This document shows, piece by piece, positions 34,436 through 43,350 of a DNA stretch of 64,000 nt. Below the pieces are notes generated by a model that was given only the letters and a program-made list of their open reading frames with translations, did not search any database and was not told where the DNA came from. The position numbers and the translations under genes were made by a program. Origin of the DNA: Oscillospiraceae bacterium. GTDB taxonomy: Bacteria; Bacillota; Clostridia; Oscillospirales; Ruminococcaceae. The stretch is taken from positions 18,861 to 82,860 of the forward strand of contig JAFLUG010000001.1 of NCBI GenBank assembly GCA_022508885.1, read 5' to 3'. Position 1 is the stretch's first letter, and the number at the start of each line of letters is the position of its first letter.

Positions 34436-34657
34436 ATGACATATTATGAAAATCTTCGGGTCATACGCGAGGACAGAGGACTTACACAGAAGCAGATAGC
34501 CGAGGTTCTTGAAACTACCCAGCAGTATTATTCCGACTACGAAAACGGCAAGCGGGAGATACCCATACGCGTGTATATAAAGCTGTCTCGTTATTACGGC
34601 GTAAGCATAGACTATCTCGCGGGAGAGACCGATATATCAGAGCCCTCCGCTGAATGA
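34436..34657 (+). CDS. Short XRE-family transcriptional regulator
   Basis: A 73-residue protein that is almost only a lambda-repressor-like helix-turn-helix (LRVIREDRGLTQKQIAEVL, then TTQQYYSDYENGKREIPI and the usual SIDYLAG end). AAAGGAAG precedes the ATG. A perfect palindrome covers its -10 box, suggesting autoregulation. It is divergent from the LRR lipoprotein. A terminator hairpin follows at 34706. Confidence 0.88.
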   Translation: MTYYENLRVIREDRGLTQKQIAEVLETTQQYYSDYENGKREIPIRVYIKLSRYYGVSIDYLAGETDISEPSAE

Positions 34658-34705
34658 GCAAAAACAGGCGCGGCATAACGGCGATTTACGATAATCTATA
34701 AAGTA

Positions 34706-34730
34706 CGGCAGGCACAGTCCTGCTGTTTTT
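34706..34730 (+). terminator. Rho-independent terminator after the XRE gene
   Basis: CGGCAGG-CACAGT-CCTGCTG (one wobble) followed by TTTTTG. Confidence 0.75.
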
Positions 34731-34793
34731 GTTGATTAGTTAAATTGCTAAAAAAAACTTTGTAAAAATCGGAAAATATCTATAAATATTATA

Positions 34794-34822
34794 TTGCAGG
34801 ACGGAGAAAATAATGGTATAAT
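34794..34822 (+). promoter_or_regulatory. Sigma-A promoter of the mreBCD-mrdA operon
   Basis: TTGCAG at 34794-34799, 17 bases, TATAAT at 34817-34822. Confidence 0.78.
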
Positions 34823-34879
34823 ATAAGTTGGCAGTTTATGCCTGAATTTATAGATACATTATTCGGAGGAATACAACTA

Positions 34880-35899
34880 ATGTTTGGAATCAACAAGGAT
34901 ATCGGAATTGATCTGGGAACGGCAAACACGCTTGTTTATATGAGAGGAAAGGGTATTATTATCCGCGAGCCGTCGGTTGTCGCTGTCGATAAAAAGGCTA
35001 ATCAGGTGAGATACGTCGGTCAGGAGGCGAAAGAGGTAATAGGAAGGACCCCCGGCTCTATCATTGCCGTAAGACCGCTTAAGGACGGAGTTATAGCGGA
35101 TTTTGACATGACCTCTATCATGCTCGGCCAGTTTATAAAAAAGGCGCTTAAGGGCAGAGGCAGAGCGAGAGTTATTATCTGCATCCCCTCGGGAGTAACC
35201 GAGGTAGAGCGCAGAGCCGTTAGAGAAGCCGCGCAGCAGGCGGGCGCCAAGCGCGTTTCGATCATTGAGGAGCCTATGGCGGCGGCTATCGGCGCGGGAC
35301 TTCCCGTGGCTGAACCCGTGGGCAGCATGATCGTCGATATCGGCGGCGGCACAAGCGAGGTAGCTATCATATCTCTCGGCGGAATAGTTGCCGCGCGCTC
35401 GGTGAGAGTTGCGGGAGACGAGTTCGATTCGGCGATAATCAACTATATCAAAAAGAAATATAATCTTCTCATCGGTGAAAGAACAGCCGAAAACATCAAG
35501 ACAGGCATCGGCTCCGCGGCGAGAATAAGCGAGACAGAGCCTGTTATGGATATCCGCGGAAGAAATCTTCTGAACGGACTTCCCGAAAACATAACGATAA
35601 AGAGCGAGGAAGTAAGAGAAGCGCTTTATGAGCCGCTTTCAAGAGTAATAGAGGCTATCAAGACGACGCTTGAAAAATGCCCGCCCGAGCTTGCGGCGGA
35701 TATCATCGAAAGCGGGATCATGCTTGCGGGAGGCGGCGCGCTTTTAAAGGGTCTCGATAAGCTTATCCACGATGAAACGGGAATGCCGGTAAAGATAGCC
35801 GAAAGACCGCTTGACTGCGTAGCGGACGGCACGGGAAAGGTCCTCGAGAATATTGATAAGCTTGAGGACGTATTGTCCGAAGATGAAACTATTTATTGA
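34880..35899 (+). CDS. mreB: Rod-shape-determining actin homologue MreB
   Basis: Forms membrane-associated filaments that guide side-wall peptidoglycan synthesis. From the ATG at 34880 (GGAGGA upstream) the protein is 339 residues, with phosphate loops [13 protein letters not shown] (N-terminus) and [11 protein letters not shown] (about 163-173), and [11 protein letters not shown] near the C-terminus. A longer reading from 34838 is rejected because its start lies only about 15 bases from the -10 box and the ribosome site favours 34880. First gene of the mre operon. Confidence 0.96.
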   Translation: MFGINKDIGIDLGTANTLVYMRGKGIIIREPSVVAVDKKANQVRYVGQEAKEVIGRTPGSIIAVRPLKDGVIADFDMTSIMLGQFIKKALKGRGRARVIICIPSGVTEVERRAVREAAQQAGAKRVSIIEEPMAAAIGAGLPVAEPVGSMIVDIGGGTSEVAIISLGGIVAARSVRVAGDEFDSAIINYIKKKYNLLIGERTAENIKTGIGSAARISETEPVMDIRGRNLLNGLPENITIKSEEVREALYEPLSRVIEAIKTTLEKCPPELAADIIESGIMLAGGGALLKGLDKLIHDETGMPVKIAERPLDCVADGTGKVLENIDKLEDVLSEDETIY

Positions 35900-35951
35900 T
35901 CTCATCCGATAACGATAATTGATATATTGATATATTGAAAAATAATGAGCT

Positions 35952-36815
35952 ATGAAAGAATTTTTCCACAGCGTAAAATTTAAGATCCTTATTTGTCTGG
36001 GCGCGCTTCTTTTGGGGCTTATGGCGTATGCGGCGGTTACCCTCGGAACGGAAACTCCGCCCGAGCAGATCGTCGGAACGCTTCTTTATCCGTTTACCTC
36101 CGCGGCAAACGCCGTAGCGGACGGCGTGTCGGGATTTATTGACACGATGGTAAACGCAAACTCATATAAAGCGGAAAACGAGGAGCTTAAAGCCCAGCTT
36201 ACCGAGCTTTACAAAAAGACAAAGGATTATGATACGATCGCCGATGAAAACGATCAGCTGAGGGAGATGCTCGGACTTAAAGAAAAAAATCCCGATTTCA
36301 TTTTCTCCGAAAGCTGCAACGTTACTTCCAGAGTCCCGAATGACATTTACGGAGGTTTTACTGTCGGAAGCGGAAAATCGAGCGGGCTATCGCTTTATGA
36401 CCCGGTTGTTACTTCGGTGGGGCTTGCCGGGAGAGTTACGTCTATTGCGGAATATTACGCGAGAGTTGAGACCATAATCAGTCCGAATGTAAATGTGGGC
36501 GTGTATTCAATACGCTCAAGGGTGACAGGCGTTATTGAAAACACTATTGAAAGCGCCCAGGACGGAATGTGTATTATGGGCGGTATTCTCAAGGACGCAG
36601 ATATAGCTGTGGGAGATGTGGTTTTTACCTCGGGTAAAAGCGGGCTGTACCCCGACGACCTTATGGTCGGAACAGTGGTTGAGATAATTGACGACGCGAA
36701 CGGTCTTTCCAAGCACGCTGTTGTAAAGCCCGCGGTGGATGTTTTTAGCGTAACCTCGGTATTTGTAATTACTGATTTTGACGGAAAGGGTGTACCCTTC
36801 GAGATTGAAGAATAA
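35952..36815 (+). CDS. mreC: Cell-shape protein MreC
   Basis: Bitopic protein linking MreB to the wall synthases. The 287 residues have a short cytoplasmic start, a transmembrane helix (about 9-32, FKILICLGALLLGLMAYAAV), a coiled coil (about 70-110, AENEELKAQLTELYKK) and a beta-rich outer domain with GLAGRV and VVFTSGKSGLYPDDLMVGTV motifs typical of MreC. It follows mreB by 52 bases and is followed at once by mreD. Confidence 0.94.
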   Translation: MKEFFHSVKFKILICLGALLLGLMAYAAVTLGTETPPEQIVGTLLYPFTSAANAVADGVSGFIDTMVNANSYKAENEELKAQLTELYKKTKDYDTIADENDQLREMLGLKEKNPDFIFSESCNVTSRVPNDIYGGFTVGSGKSSGLSLYDPVVTSVGLAGRVTSIAEYYARVETIISPNVNVGVYSIRSRVTGVIENTIESAQDGMCIMGGILKDADIAVGDVVFTSGKSGLYPDDLMVGTVVEIIDDANGLSKHAVVKPAVDVFSVTSVFVITDFDGKGVPFEIEE

Positions 36816-36816
36816 G

Positions 36817-37419
36817 ATGAAAAATTCTCTCGGAAGCAGGGCGCGCTCGCGCAGGGCAATGCTGAGAGTTATTCTGCGGTGGACGATTTATGCCGCGATC
36901 ATGATCTTGTTTTATCTGTTTTCCTGCAATCCGCTTATAAGGGGTTTTTGTCCGCTTTTGCTTATCCCGCTGGCGACAGCGGTCGCGATGTTTGAGGGAG
37001 ATCTTGCCGCGGGTATTTTCGGAATGCTCTGCGGACTGCTTATGGATATGGCAAACGGAAGCTCGCTGGCGGGTTTTTACGCATTATGGCTTTTATTTGC
37101 GTGTCCGGCGATCTCGCTGTTTTCGCGTTTTTTACTTAAAGTAAACTTTGTCTCGCATTTCGTGATAAACGCGGGTGTTGCGCTGGTGATAGCTGTTCTG
37201 GATATGCTGTTTTTGCACTGGGTATGGGAAGGAACGCAAAGCGTGGTATCCTTTGTGAGAGTGGTTTTGCCGTCTTATTTCGGGTCGGTTTTGTTTTCCA
37301 TCCCTATTTATTTTTTGATTTCACTTGTGGTATCAAAGCTCAGTCCCAGCGACCGCAGAAAGCTCGGTTCTTCTGCCCGCGGTGCGGATGATTCGGAGGA
37401 AAAAGAGAACGGCGGCTGA
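36817..37419 (+). CDS. mreD: Cell-shape membrane protein MreD
   Basis: Polytopic partner of MreC in the elongasome. The 200-residue protein has several hydrophobic segments (IYAAIMILFYLFSCNPLI, CPLLLIPLATAVAMF, GIFGMLCGLLMDMANG, FYALWLLFACPAISLF and later ones). The MreD-type acidic residue after a Gly-rich helix is present (GLLMDMANGS). The ATG at 36817 is one base after the mreC stop, with a weak ribosome site, suggesting coupling. Longer readings overlap mreC and are less likely. Confidence 0.88.
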   Translation: MKNSLGSRARSRRAMLRVILRWTIYAAIMILFYLFSCNPLIRGFCPLLLIPLATAVAMFEGDLAAGIFGMLCGLLMDMANGSSLAGFYALWLLFACPAISLFSRFLLKVNFVSHFVINAGVALVIAVLDMLFLHWVWEGTQSVVSFVRVVLPSYFGSVLFSIPIYFLISLVVSKLSPSDRRKLGSSARGADDSEEKENGG

Positions 37420-37469
37420 TATGTTGTTTTTGTTTTGAGACAGCGCGTGTTTTGTATTGGGTGATCATT

Positions 37470-39557
37470 ATGTCAAAGGTTTCATATATAATAAGGACAA
37501 TGATTTTAGTGGTGATGGTGGTGGTGCTATCGTTTATGTGCGGCCTCAGGCTTATGCAGACGCAGATCGTAGACGGCGAAAAGTATCTCGAAATGACCAA
37601 GACCACATATTCCGCCGAGCAGGACGTAGAAGCGACAAGGGGAATGATCGTTGACAGCAGCGGAAAAGTCTTTAACACAAATAAGATCGTATATTCCGTG
37701 AATTTTCAGTATTCGCTTCTGAAAGAGGGAACCGAAAACGAGATAATTTACCGAGTACTTAAGGTGCTGATGAAAAACGGCGAGGAATGGAACGAAAGCC
37801 TGCCGATAAACAAAACACAGCCCTATAACTTTATGGGCGGAAAAGACAGCGCAGTGGCAAAGCTCAAGAAAACGCTTAAGATCGCCGAATATGCCTCCGC
37901 GGAGGACTGTATGTACTGGCTGTATGAAAAATACGGCATAAGCGATAAATACGATGAGGAAATGAGAAGGCTTATCGCGGGCGTCCGTTATGAGATGACG
38001 ATAAAGGATTTTTCCAACAAAAACAAGTTTGTTCTTATCTCGGACATAAAGGACGATACGTTTCACGAGCTTAAGGAGCTTTCGACAATGCTCAGCGGCG
38101 TTGACATAACCGGAAGCTGGGAGCGCGTTTATCTGAACAGCGAGCTTGCGGCGCACTACAGAGGAACTGTCGGGGCTATCTCGGCGGATCAGTATAACGA
38201 GCTTAAGGCAGAGGGCTATACTCTCAACGACATAATAGGCGTAAGCGGGATAGAGTCTGCTCTTGAAAGCACGCTTCGCGGAACGCGCGGGGTGCGCACC
38301 ATAACCTACGGCTCGGACGGAATGATGATCTCCGATGAGATAACTCAGGAGCCCGTCCCGGGTAATTCCGTGATGCTGACTATTGACGCGGAGTTTCAGC
38401 AGCTTGTTCAGGACGCGCTCAATTATCATATTCAGTGGCTCAAGGGCGACCACTGCAGAAAGTATGCCACTGCCTATCTTGGCTCGAACTATCTCAGAGA
38501 GGACTGCGAAGCGGGGGCTGTTGTGGTGCTCGATGTCAAGACAGGCGGAGTGCTTGCAATGGCAAGCTATCCGAATTATGACATAAACGATTATGTGAAT
38601 AATTACGCGGAGGTAATGAACAGGGAGTTTTCGCCTGTATTCAACCGCGCGCTTAACGGGACCTACCGTCCCGGCTCTACCTTTAAGACCATAACCTCGG
38701 CGGCGGGGCTTATGGAGAGTAAGATAACCACCACAAGCACGATACACTGCGCTCATAATTATATGTATTACGCGCCCGGTTTTGTGCCTACCTGCCTCGG
38801 CTCGCACGGAAGCATTGACGTAAGGGACGCTCTTATGTATTCCTGCAACATTTTCTATTATGAGACCGCGCGCAGGCTTGGAATAGATACGCTCGCGGCT
38901 TGGGCGGCAAGGTTCGGGATCGGCACCGATTTAGGCTTTGAGCTTTCGATGAAGACAGGGCAGATGTCGTCGCTCGAGGTTTATGATGAAATGGGTCTTG
39001 AGTGGCACGCGGGAGATATCGTTCAGGCGGGTATAGGGCAGTGTGAAACGCTCGTTACGCCGCTTCATCTTGCCGTTCAGGCGATGACCTTAGCCAATAA
39101 GGGCGTAAGATATACTCCGCATATCGTGAAATCGGTTTACAATTACGATTTTTCGCAGAAGCTGTATGACAAAGAGGCTGTTGTGGCTGATGATATGTCA
39201 ATACTGCCGAATATGACGGAATATATGAACGCCATACGCGACGGAATGAAGCGTGTCGCTAACCGCGACGGATATTATCCCATTCCCAATAAGGGATATG
39301 TAAACGTGTATGACTATGTGGGCGTAGGAGTGAGCAACGTCGCGATAAAAACGGGCTCGCCCCAGGTTTCGGAGAATGTTTTCAATGGAGCGATAGTCGG
39401 CTTTTATCCCGCGGAAAATCCCGAGATCGCCATAGGAATACTGCTTGAAGAAGGCGAGCTTGCGAAGTACATGGTCGCTAATCTCATAAAGGCTTATACA
39501 ACAGGCTCTATCTCAACCAATTATGATGAAAACGGAGTGCCTATCAGCCCGGTCTGA
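37470..39557 (+). CDS. mrdA: Penicillin-binding protein 2, class B transpeptidase of the elongasome
   Basis: Crosslinks side-wall peptidoglycan; works with MreBCD and RodA. From the ATG at 37470 the protein is 695 residues: an N-terminal membrane anchor (about 6-30), a pedestal domain, and a transpeptidase domain with Ser403-Thr-Phe-Lys406 (GSTFK), Ser458-Cys-Asn460 and Lys627-Thr-Gly (KTGS). An in-frame TTG at 37452 is less likely. The C-terminus ends soon after the penicillin domain, without PASTA repeats. rodA, often next to it, is absent. Confidence 0.94.
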   Translation: MSKVSYIIRTMILVVMVVVLSFMCGLRLMQTQIVDGEKYLEMTKTTYSAEQDVEATRGMIVDSSGKVFNTNKIVYSVNFQYSLLKEGTENEIIYRVLKVLMKNGEEWNESLPINKTQPYNFMGGKDSAVAKLKKTLKIAEYASAEDCMYWLYEKYGISDKYDEEMRRLIAGVRYEMTIKDFSNKNKFVLISDIKDDTFHELKELSTMLSGVDITGSWERVYLNSELAAHYRGTVGAISADQYNELKAEGYTLNDIIGVSGIESALESTLRGTRGVRTITYGSDGMMISDEITQEPVPGNSVMLTIDAEFQQLVQDALNYHIQWLKGDHCRKYATAYLGSNYLREDCEAGAVVVLDVKTGGVLAMASYPNYDINDYVNNYAEVMNREFSPVFNRALNGTYRPGSTFKTITSAAGLMESKITTTSTIHCAHNYMYYAPGFVPTCLGSHGSIDVRDALMYSCNIFYYETARRLGIDTLAAWAARFGIGTDLGFELSMKTGQMSSLEVYDEMGLEWHAGDIVQAGIGQCETLVTPLHLAVQAMTLANKGVRYTPHIVKSVYNYDFSQKLYDKEAVVADDMSILPNMTEYMNAIRDGMKRVANRDGYYPIPNKGYVNVYDYVGVGVSNVAIKTGSPQVSENVFNGAIVGFYPAENPEIAIGILLEEGELAKYMVANLIKAYTTGSISTNYDENGVPISPV

Positions 39558-39664
39558 ATATATTGTTTGTAAAAAATTGCATAAAAGCTGTTGTGTAAAA
39601 TCACTAAAAATACTTTGAAAAAGTAACGAAATTCACGAAATTTATCATAAAATGAAAAAAACTC

Positions 39665-39693
39665 TTTTCATATCTATCTTTTTGTGGTAAAAT
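39665..39693 (+). promoter_or_regulatory. Possible promoter of the minD-like gene
   Basis: TTTTCA at 39665-39670, 17 bases, TAAAAT at 39688-39693. The -35 is weak. The rest of the 212-base gap after mrdA is A/T-rich without other visible structure. Confidence 0.5.
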
Positions 39694-39769
39694 CAAAGTA
39701 GTGTATAGATGATAATCCTAATCGGCATTTTTTGTTTGATGTCTGTCTGACGTCGGAGAGGGGAAAAAT

Positions 39770-40507
39770 ATGTCACAGATTATTGCGGTTACTGCCGGAA
39801 AGGGCGGAACGGGAAAATCAACTACATCTGCCAATGTCGCGACGGGTCTTGCTACGCTCGGTCATAAGACTCTGCTCGTAGAGCTTGACTTTGGTCTGCG
39901 CTGTCTTGATATCATGCTTGGTATCAAAGATAAGGTAAAGCACGATATCGGAGAATATCTCGAGGGGAAGATCGATATTCTCACGGCGACGACTATGGTA
40001 GAGCGTGTTCCAAATCTGTCGCTTGTGTGCGCTACGAGAAACCCGTTTATTGATATAAACGCACAGAAGATCATGGCGGTTTGTGAGGAAATGCGCGAAC
40101 ATTTTGAGTATATTATCATCGACACGGCGGGTGTGGGGAGCTCGGTTTTCAGCGTGATCAAGGCAGCGGATCTTATTCTCATGGTTACTACGCCGGATAC
40201 TGTCTGTGTCCGCGACGGCGCGATTCTGTCGGACTTTTTGTATGTTAAAAACTGTATAAATCAAAGGCTTATTATAAACAAGGTAAGCCCGAGGTTTAAA
40301 GAAGAAGATATCCTCTATGACCTTGACGAGGTCATGGACAGCGTGGGGATCCCGCTTATCGGCGTTGTTCCCGAGGATGTAAACATAAAGATATGCGGCG
40401 CGAAGGGCGAGGCGCTTCCGACATCATGCGGAGGCTATAAGGCTTATTCTGCTATCGCAAAGCGCATAGACGGACAGGATGTTCCTCTTACAATAAGCAT
40501 TGATTAA
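39770..40507 (+). CDS. minD: MinD/ParA-family ATPase
   Basis: A 245-residue deviant Walker ATPase: KGGTGKST at 11-18, Asp40 in LLVELDFGLRCLD, and IIDTAGVG as Walker B. MinD places the division site by recruiting MinC to the membrane. Compared with MinD, the ELDFGLRCLDIML segment is altered (usually DADIGLRNLD), and the protein stops at RIDGQDVPLTISID without the amphipathic GFFSRL..LF-type membrane-targeting helix. minC and minE are not adjacent. It may be a soluble MinD relative with another partner. Confidence 0.8.
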   Translation: MSQIIAVTAGKGGTGKSTTSANVATGLATLGHKTLLVELDFGLRCLDIMLGIKDKVKHDIGEYLEGKIDILTATTMVERVPNLSLVCATRNPFIDINAQKIMAVCEEMREHFEYIIIDTAGVGSSVFSVIKAADLILMVTTPDTVCVRDGAILSDFLYVKNCINQRLIINKVSPRFKEEDILYDLDEVMDSVGIPLIGVVPEDVNIKICGAKGEALPTSCGGYKAYSAIAKRIDGQDVPLTISID

Positions 40508-40534
40508 GGCTTACGATAAAACCCCATCTTCTTT

Positions 40535-40580
40535 GTAAGTCTGTGGCGGACTCCGGAAAGCCGCGCGTGCGGCAGGTTAC
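40535..40580 (+). other. G/C-rich structured leader before mgsA
   Basis: In the 131-base gap between minD and mgsA, GTAA (40535) and TTAC (to 40580) bracket short helices: GCGG/CCGC (40546-40549 with 40561-40564) or, alternatively, GCCGC-GCGT-GCGGC (40560-40573). The two helices share bases, so they exclude each other, as in switching leaders. No known riboswitch is recognised. Confidence 0.35.
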
Positions 40581-40638
40581 TCGGCATTTTACAGAGCAAT
40601 TCGGATAGGAGTTTTGGTAAAAACAGGAGGTGTCGGTT

Positions 40639-41034
40639 TTGAATGTGGCATTGATAGCTCATGACGCAAAAAAAGAACTTATGGTGCAGTTTTGCATAGC
40701 ATACTGCGGAATCTTAAGCAGATATAATATTTGCGCCACAGGTACTACCGGAAAGCTTGTGGGGGAGGCTACGGGTCTTCAGATACAGCGTTTTCTCAGC
40801 GGTTCTCAGGGCGGCGACCAGCAGATCGCTTCGGCTATCAGCTGTAACGAGGTCGATTTGCTTATATTCTTCCGCGATCCCCTTACTATGAAGTCTCACG
40901 AGCCGAACGACATAAACATTCTTCGGTTGTGTGATGTGCATAATATCCCGGTTGCGACCAACATAGCTACCGCGGAGGCTCTCATACACGCGCTTGAAAA
41001 CGGCGATCTGGACTGGCGCGAGTACATGAGATAA
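40639..41034 (+). CDS. mgsA: Methylglyoxal synthase
   Basis: Converts dihydroxyacetone phosphate to methylglyoxal, a bypass that relieves phosphate limitation in glycolysis. The 131-residue protein has the ALIAHDAKK start, TGTTGKL, the GSQGGDQQIA loop and the FFRDPL and SHEPND motifs that hold the catalytic Asp and His. The start is taken as TTG at 40639: AGGAGG overlaps the in-frame GTG at 40630 but is 8 bases from 40639, giving the usual M-N-x-ALIAHD start. In Clostridia mgsA often closes the mre-min-rodA cluster. Confidence 0.93.
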   Translation: MNVALIAHDAKKELMVQFCIAYCGILSRYNICATGTTGKLVGEATGLQIQRFLSGSQGGDQQIASAISCNEVDLLIFFRDPLTMKSHEPNDINILRLCDVHNIPVATNIATAEALIHALENGDLDWREYMR

Positions 41035-41052
41035 GCTTGGTTTTGGAAATTG

Positions 41053-41079
41053 AAGCGCGTCGTTCGGCGCGCTTTTCTT
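41053..41079 (+). terminator. Rho-independent terminator of mgsA
   Basis: AAGCGCG and CGCGCTT pair around TCGTTCGG, followed by TTCTT. It also shows that the longer reading of the next gene (from 41037) is unlikely to be real. Confidence 0.75.
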
Positions 41080-41099
41080 ATGGATTGGATTTTCAGATA

Positions 41100-42488
41100 A
41101 TGAAAAAGACAGAGAATTATAGTTTAAAAAATGTATTTGGCAGGGCTATGGCAATAGCCGTGCCGATGATGATACAAAACGGCATTACAAACGCCGTGGG
41201 GCTTGTGGACAATGTAATGGTCGGAAGTCTCGGCTCGGAAGCGATAACAGCGGTCTCGATAGTCGGACAGCTTATTTTCGTGTTTAATCTCGGGATATTC
41301 GGTGGACTTTCGGGACCGGCGATATACGGCGCGCAGTATTTCGGTCAGAAAAATATTGAAGGTTTTCGCGATACAGTAAGGATAAAACACTGGATAGGTC
41401 TTGCGGTGCTTTTGGCGGGTCTGGCGGCGTTTATCTTCGGCGGCGGGTTTCTTATAAACCTTTATCTTAAAGGCGAGAGCGAGGAGATCGACCCCGAGCT
41501 TACAATGCGGATAGCAAAGCAGTATCTCGGCATTATGCTATGGGGACTGCCGCCGTTTGTAATAACGCAGATCTTCGCGGGAAGCCTCAGAGAGACAGGC
41601 TCGGCGGTAAAGCCTATGATAGCGGGAGTCGTTTCGGTCGTTGTTGACATTGTCGGAAACTGGCTGCTTATCTACGGAAACTTAAACTTTCCGAAAATGG
41701 AGGCGCGCGGCGCGGCGCTTGCGACAGTTATCGCTCGTTTTGCGGAGCTTATTGTTCTGATAATATTGATGTACTCGAAAAAGAAGAAACACGAGTTTTT
41801 AAGCGGCTTGTACAAAAGGCTGACAATTCCCCGCGAAACAGCCGGAAAGCTTATTGGGAAAAGTCTGCCGATATTCTTCAACGAGTTTTTGTGGGCAGCC
41901 GGAATAGCGATACTTACACAGATATATTCGCAAAAGGGTATTGAGATAGTCGCGGGACTGAATATCTCAAACGCGCTTTGCAATCTTCTTAACGTTGTAT
42001 TTGTGGCTCTCGGCAGCGCGGTGGGGATAATCGTGGGTCAGGCGCTCGGCGCGTCGGAGTATCTGAGAGCGAAAAAGGAAGCCTTTGCGCTTATGTGGTT
42101 TACCGGTGGAATAAGCGCGCTTTTGACGGTAATTCTTATCGCGTTTTCGGAGGTATTTCCAAACGCCTATGAAACCTCGGAGGCGGTAAAAAACTACGCG
42201 TCAGAATTTATAGTCGTAACGGCACTGTTTTTCCCAGTCCAGGGCTTTTTAAACGCGCTTTATTTTACACTCAGAAGCGGCGGAAAGACGCTTGTCACTT
42301 TTCTTTTCGACAGCGTTTATTCCTGGGTCGTGGGAGTGCCGGTTGCGGCGGCATTATGCGCGTTTACCGATATTCCCGTGCTTTATGTTTACGCGATAGT
42401 TCAGGCGTTGGACTTAGTTAAGGTGGCAATAGGCTGTATATTGATAAACAAAGGTGTATGGGTAAGCAATATAGTGGAAAAGCAGTGA
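41100..42488 (+). CDS. MATE-family multidrug/Na+ antiporter
   Basis: A 462-residue polytopic membrane protein with about 12 hydrophobic segments in two similar halves. The first half has the family pattern AIAVPMMIQNGITNAVGLVDNVMVG and AVSIVGQLIFVFN; the second has LPIFFNEFLWAAGIAI and GLNISNALCNLLNVVFVALG. MATE pumps use sodium or proton gradients to export cationic drugs. The ATG at 41100 has only a weak ribosome site, but longer readings would span the mgsA terminator. recO follows 10 bases later. Confidence 0.9.
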   Translation: MKKTENYSLKNVFGRAMAIAVPMMIQNGITNAVGLVDNVMVGSLGSEAITAVSIVGQLIFVFNLGIFGGLSGPAIYGAQYFGQKNIEGFRDTVRIKHWIGLAVLLAGLAAFIFGGGFLINLYLKGESEEIDPELTMRIAKQYLGIMLWGLPPFVITQIFAGSLRETGSAVKPMIAGVVSVVVDIVGNWLLIYGNLNFPKMEARGAALATVIARFAELIVLIILMYSKKKKHEFLSGLYKRLTIPRETAGKLIGKSLPIFFNEFLWAAGIAILTQIYSQKGIEIVAGLNISNALCNLLNVVFVALGSAVGIIVGQALGASEYLRAKKEAFALMWFTGGISALLTVILIAFSEVFPNAYETSEAVKNYASEFIVVTALFFPVQGFLNALYFTLRSGGKTLVTFLFDSVYSWVVGVPVAAALCAFTDIPVLYVYAIVQALDLVKVAIGCILINKGVWVSNIVEKQ

Positions 42489-42498
42489 TGGAGAAAAT

Positions 42499-43248
42499 AT
42501 GCTTGTAACATATGACGGTATTGTAATCTCGCGGCGTACAGTCGGCGAAAGCGGCGTTTTTATCGACATTCTCACAGATGATCAGGGTATCATTGAAGCC
42601 GCGGCTCACGGGGCTAATAAGATCAACAGCAATCTTCTGGCGTCGTCGGCATTGTTTTCCTACGCCACCTTTTGCCTCAGCAAGTCTAAGCTGAGGTATA
42701 CCGTAAACTCCGCAAAGCCGAAGTTCAGCTTTCACGAGATAGGTCAGGATATCGAAAAGCTTGCGCTCGCGTCGTATTTCGCACAGGCGGTGAAATTCTG
42801 CACGCCTTCCGAGCAGCCCCAGGACAGTATAGTAAGGTTTTTCGCGATAGCGCTGTATGAGATAATGAGCGGACGTCCGCTCAACTTTGTAAAGGCGGCG
42901 TTTGAGCTGAGATACAGCGCGGAGCTTGGCTTTGCGCCGAATTTAGTTGCGTGTGATAACTGCGGAAGCTATGAGTGCGAACAGGGAATGTATTTCCTTC
43001 CGAACGGAGCAAGGCTTATCTGCGCTGACTGTTTTAACAAGGACTACGGCGGCGAATACGAGCTTTTAGACGACGGTACGCTTTCGGCGATGAGAAACAT
43101 AATTTTTTCTCAGCTTGATAGATGCTTTAAATTCAATGTTTCGGCAAATGCCGGAAAACAGCTTTCGAGAATATGTGAAAAGCACTTTCTGAACAGCGCC
43201 GAAAGAAGCTTTCCCGCGCTGAATTATTACAAGAGTCTGTATTTGTGA
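42499..43248 (+). CDS. recO: DNA repair protein RecO
   Basis: Loads RecA at gaps together with RecR by annealing single strands. The 249-residue protein has the N-terminal OB fold (TYDGIVISRRTVGESGVFIDI), a helical middle, and a four-cysteine zinc site (CDNC then CADC near 152-176). It starts 10 bases after the MATE gene with GGAG upstream. Length and motif order are normal. Confidence 0.92.
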   Translation: MLVTYDGIVISRRTVGESGVFIDILTDDQGIIEAAAHGANKINSNLLASSALFSYATFCLSKSKLRYTVNSAKPKFSFHEIGQDIEKLALASYFAQAVKFCTPSEQPQDSIVRFFAIALYEIMSGRPLNFVKAAFELRYSAELGFAPNLVACDNCGSYECEQGMYFLPNGARLICADCFNKDYGGEYELLDDGTLSAMRNIIFSQLDRCFKFNVSANAGKQLSRICEKHFLNSAERSFPALNYYKSLYL

Positions 43249-43275
43249 TTTTTTGCGTAAAATACGCAAAAAAAC

Positions 43276-43304
43276 TTGACAAAAAGAAAAAATGATGTTA
43301 CAAT
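43276..43304 (+). promoter_or_regulatory. Sigma-A promoter of the DUF1508 gene
   Basis: TTGACA at 43276-43281, 17 bases, TACAAT at 43299-43304, near consensus. Confidence 0.85.
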
Positions 43305-43350
43305 AAAATTACAAGAAAACGGCAAAATTTTTTGAAAGGAATGATTTAAA

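Noticed and set aside
37527-38807. Minus-strand open frame opposite mrdA
   Set aside because: Shadow of the mrdA coding frame; composition is Arg/His/Tyr-rich noise and no promoter or ribosome site is visible.
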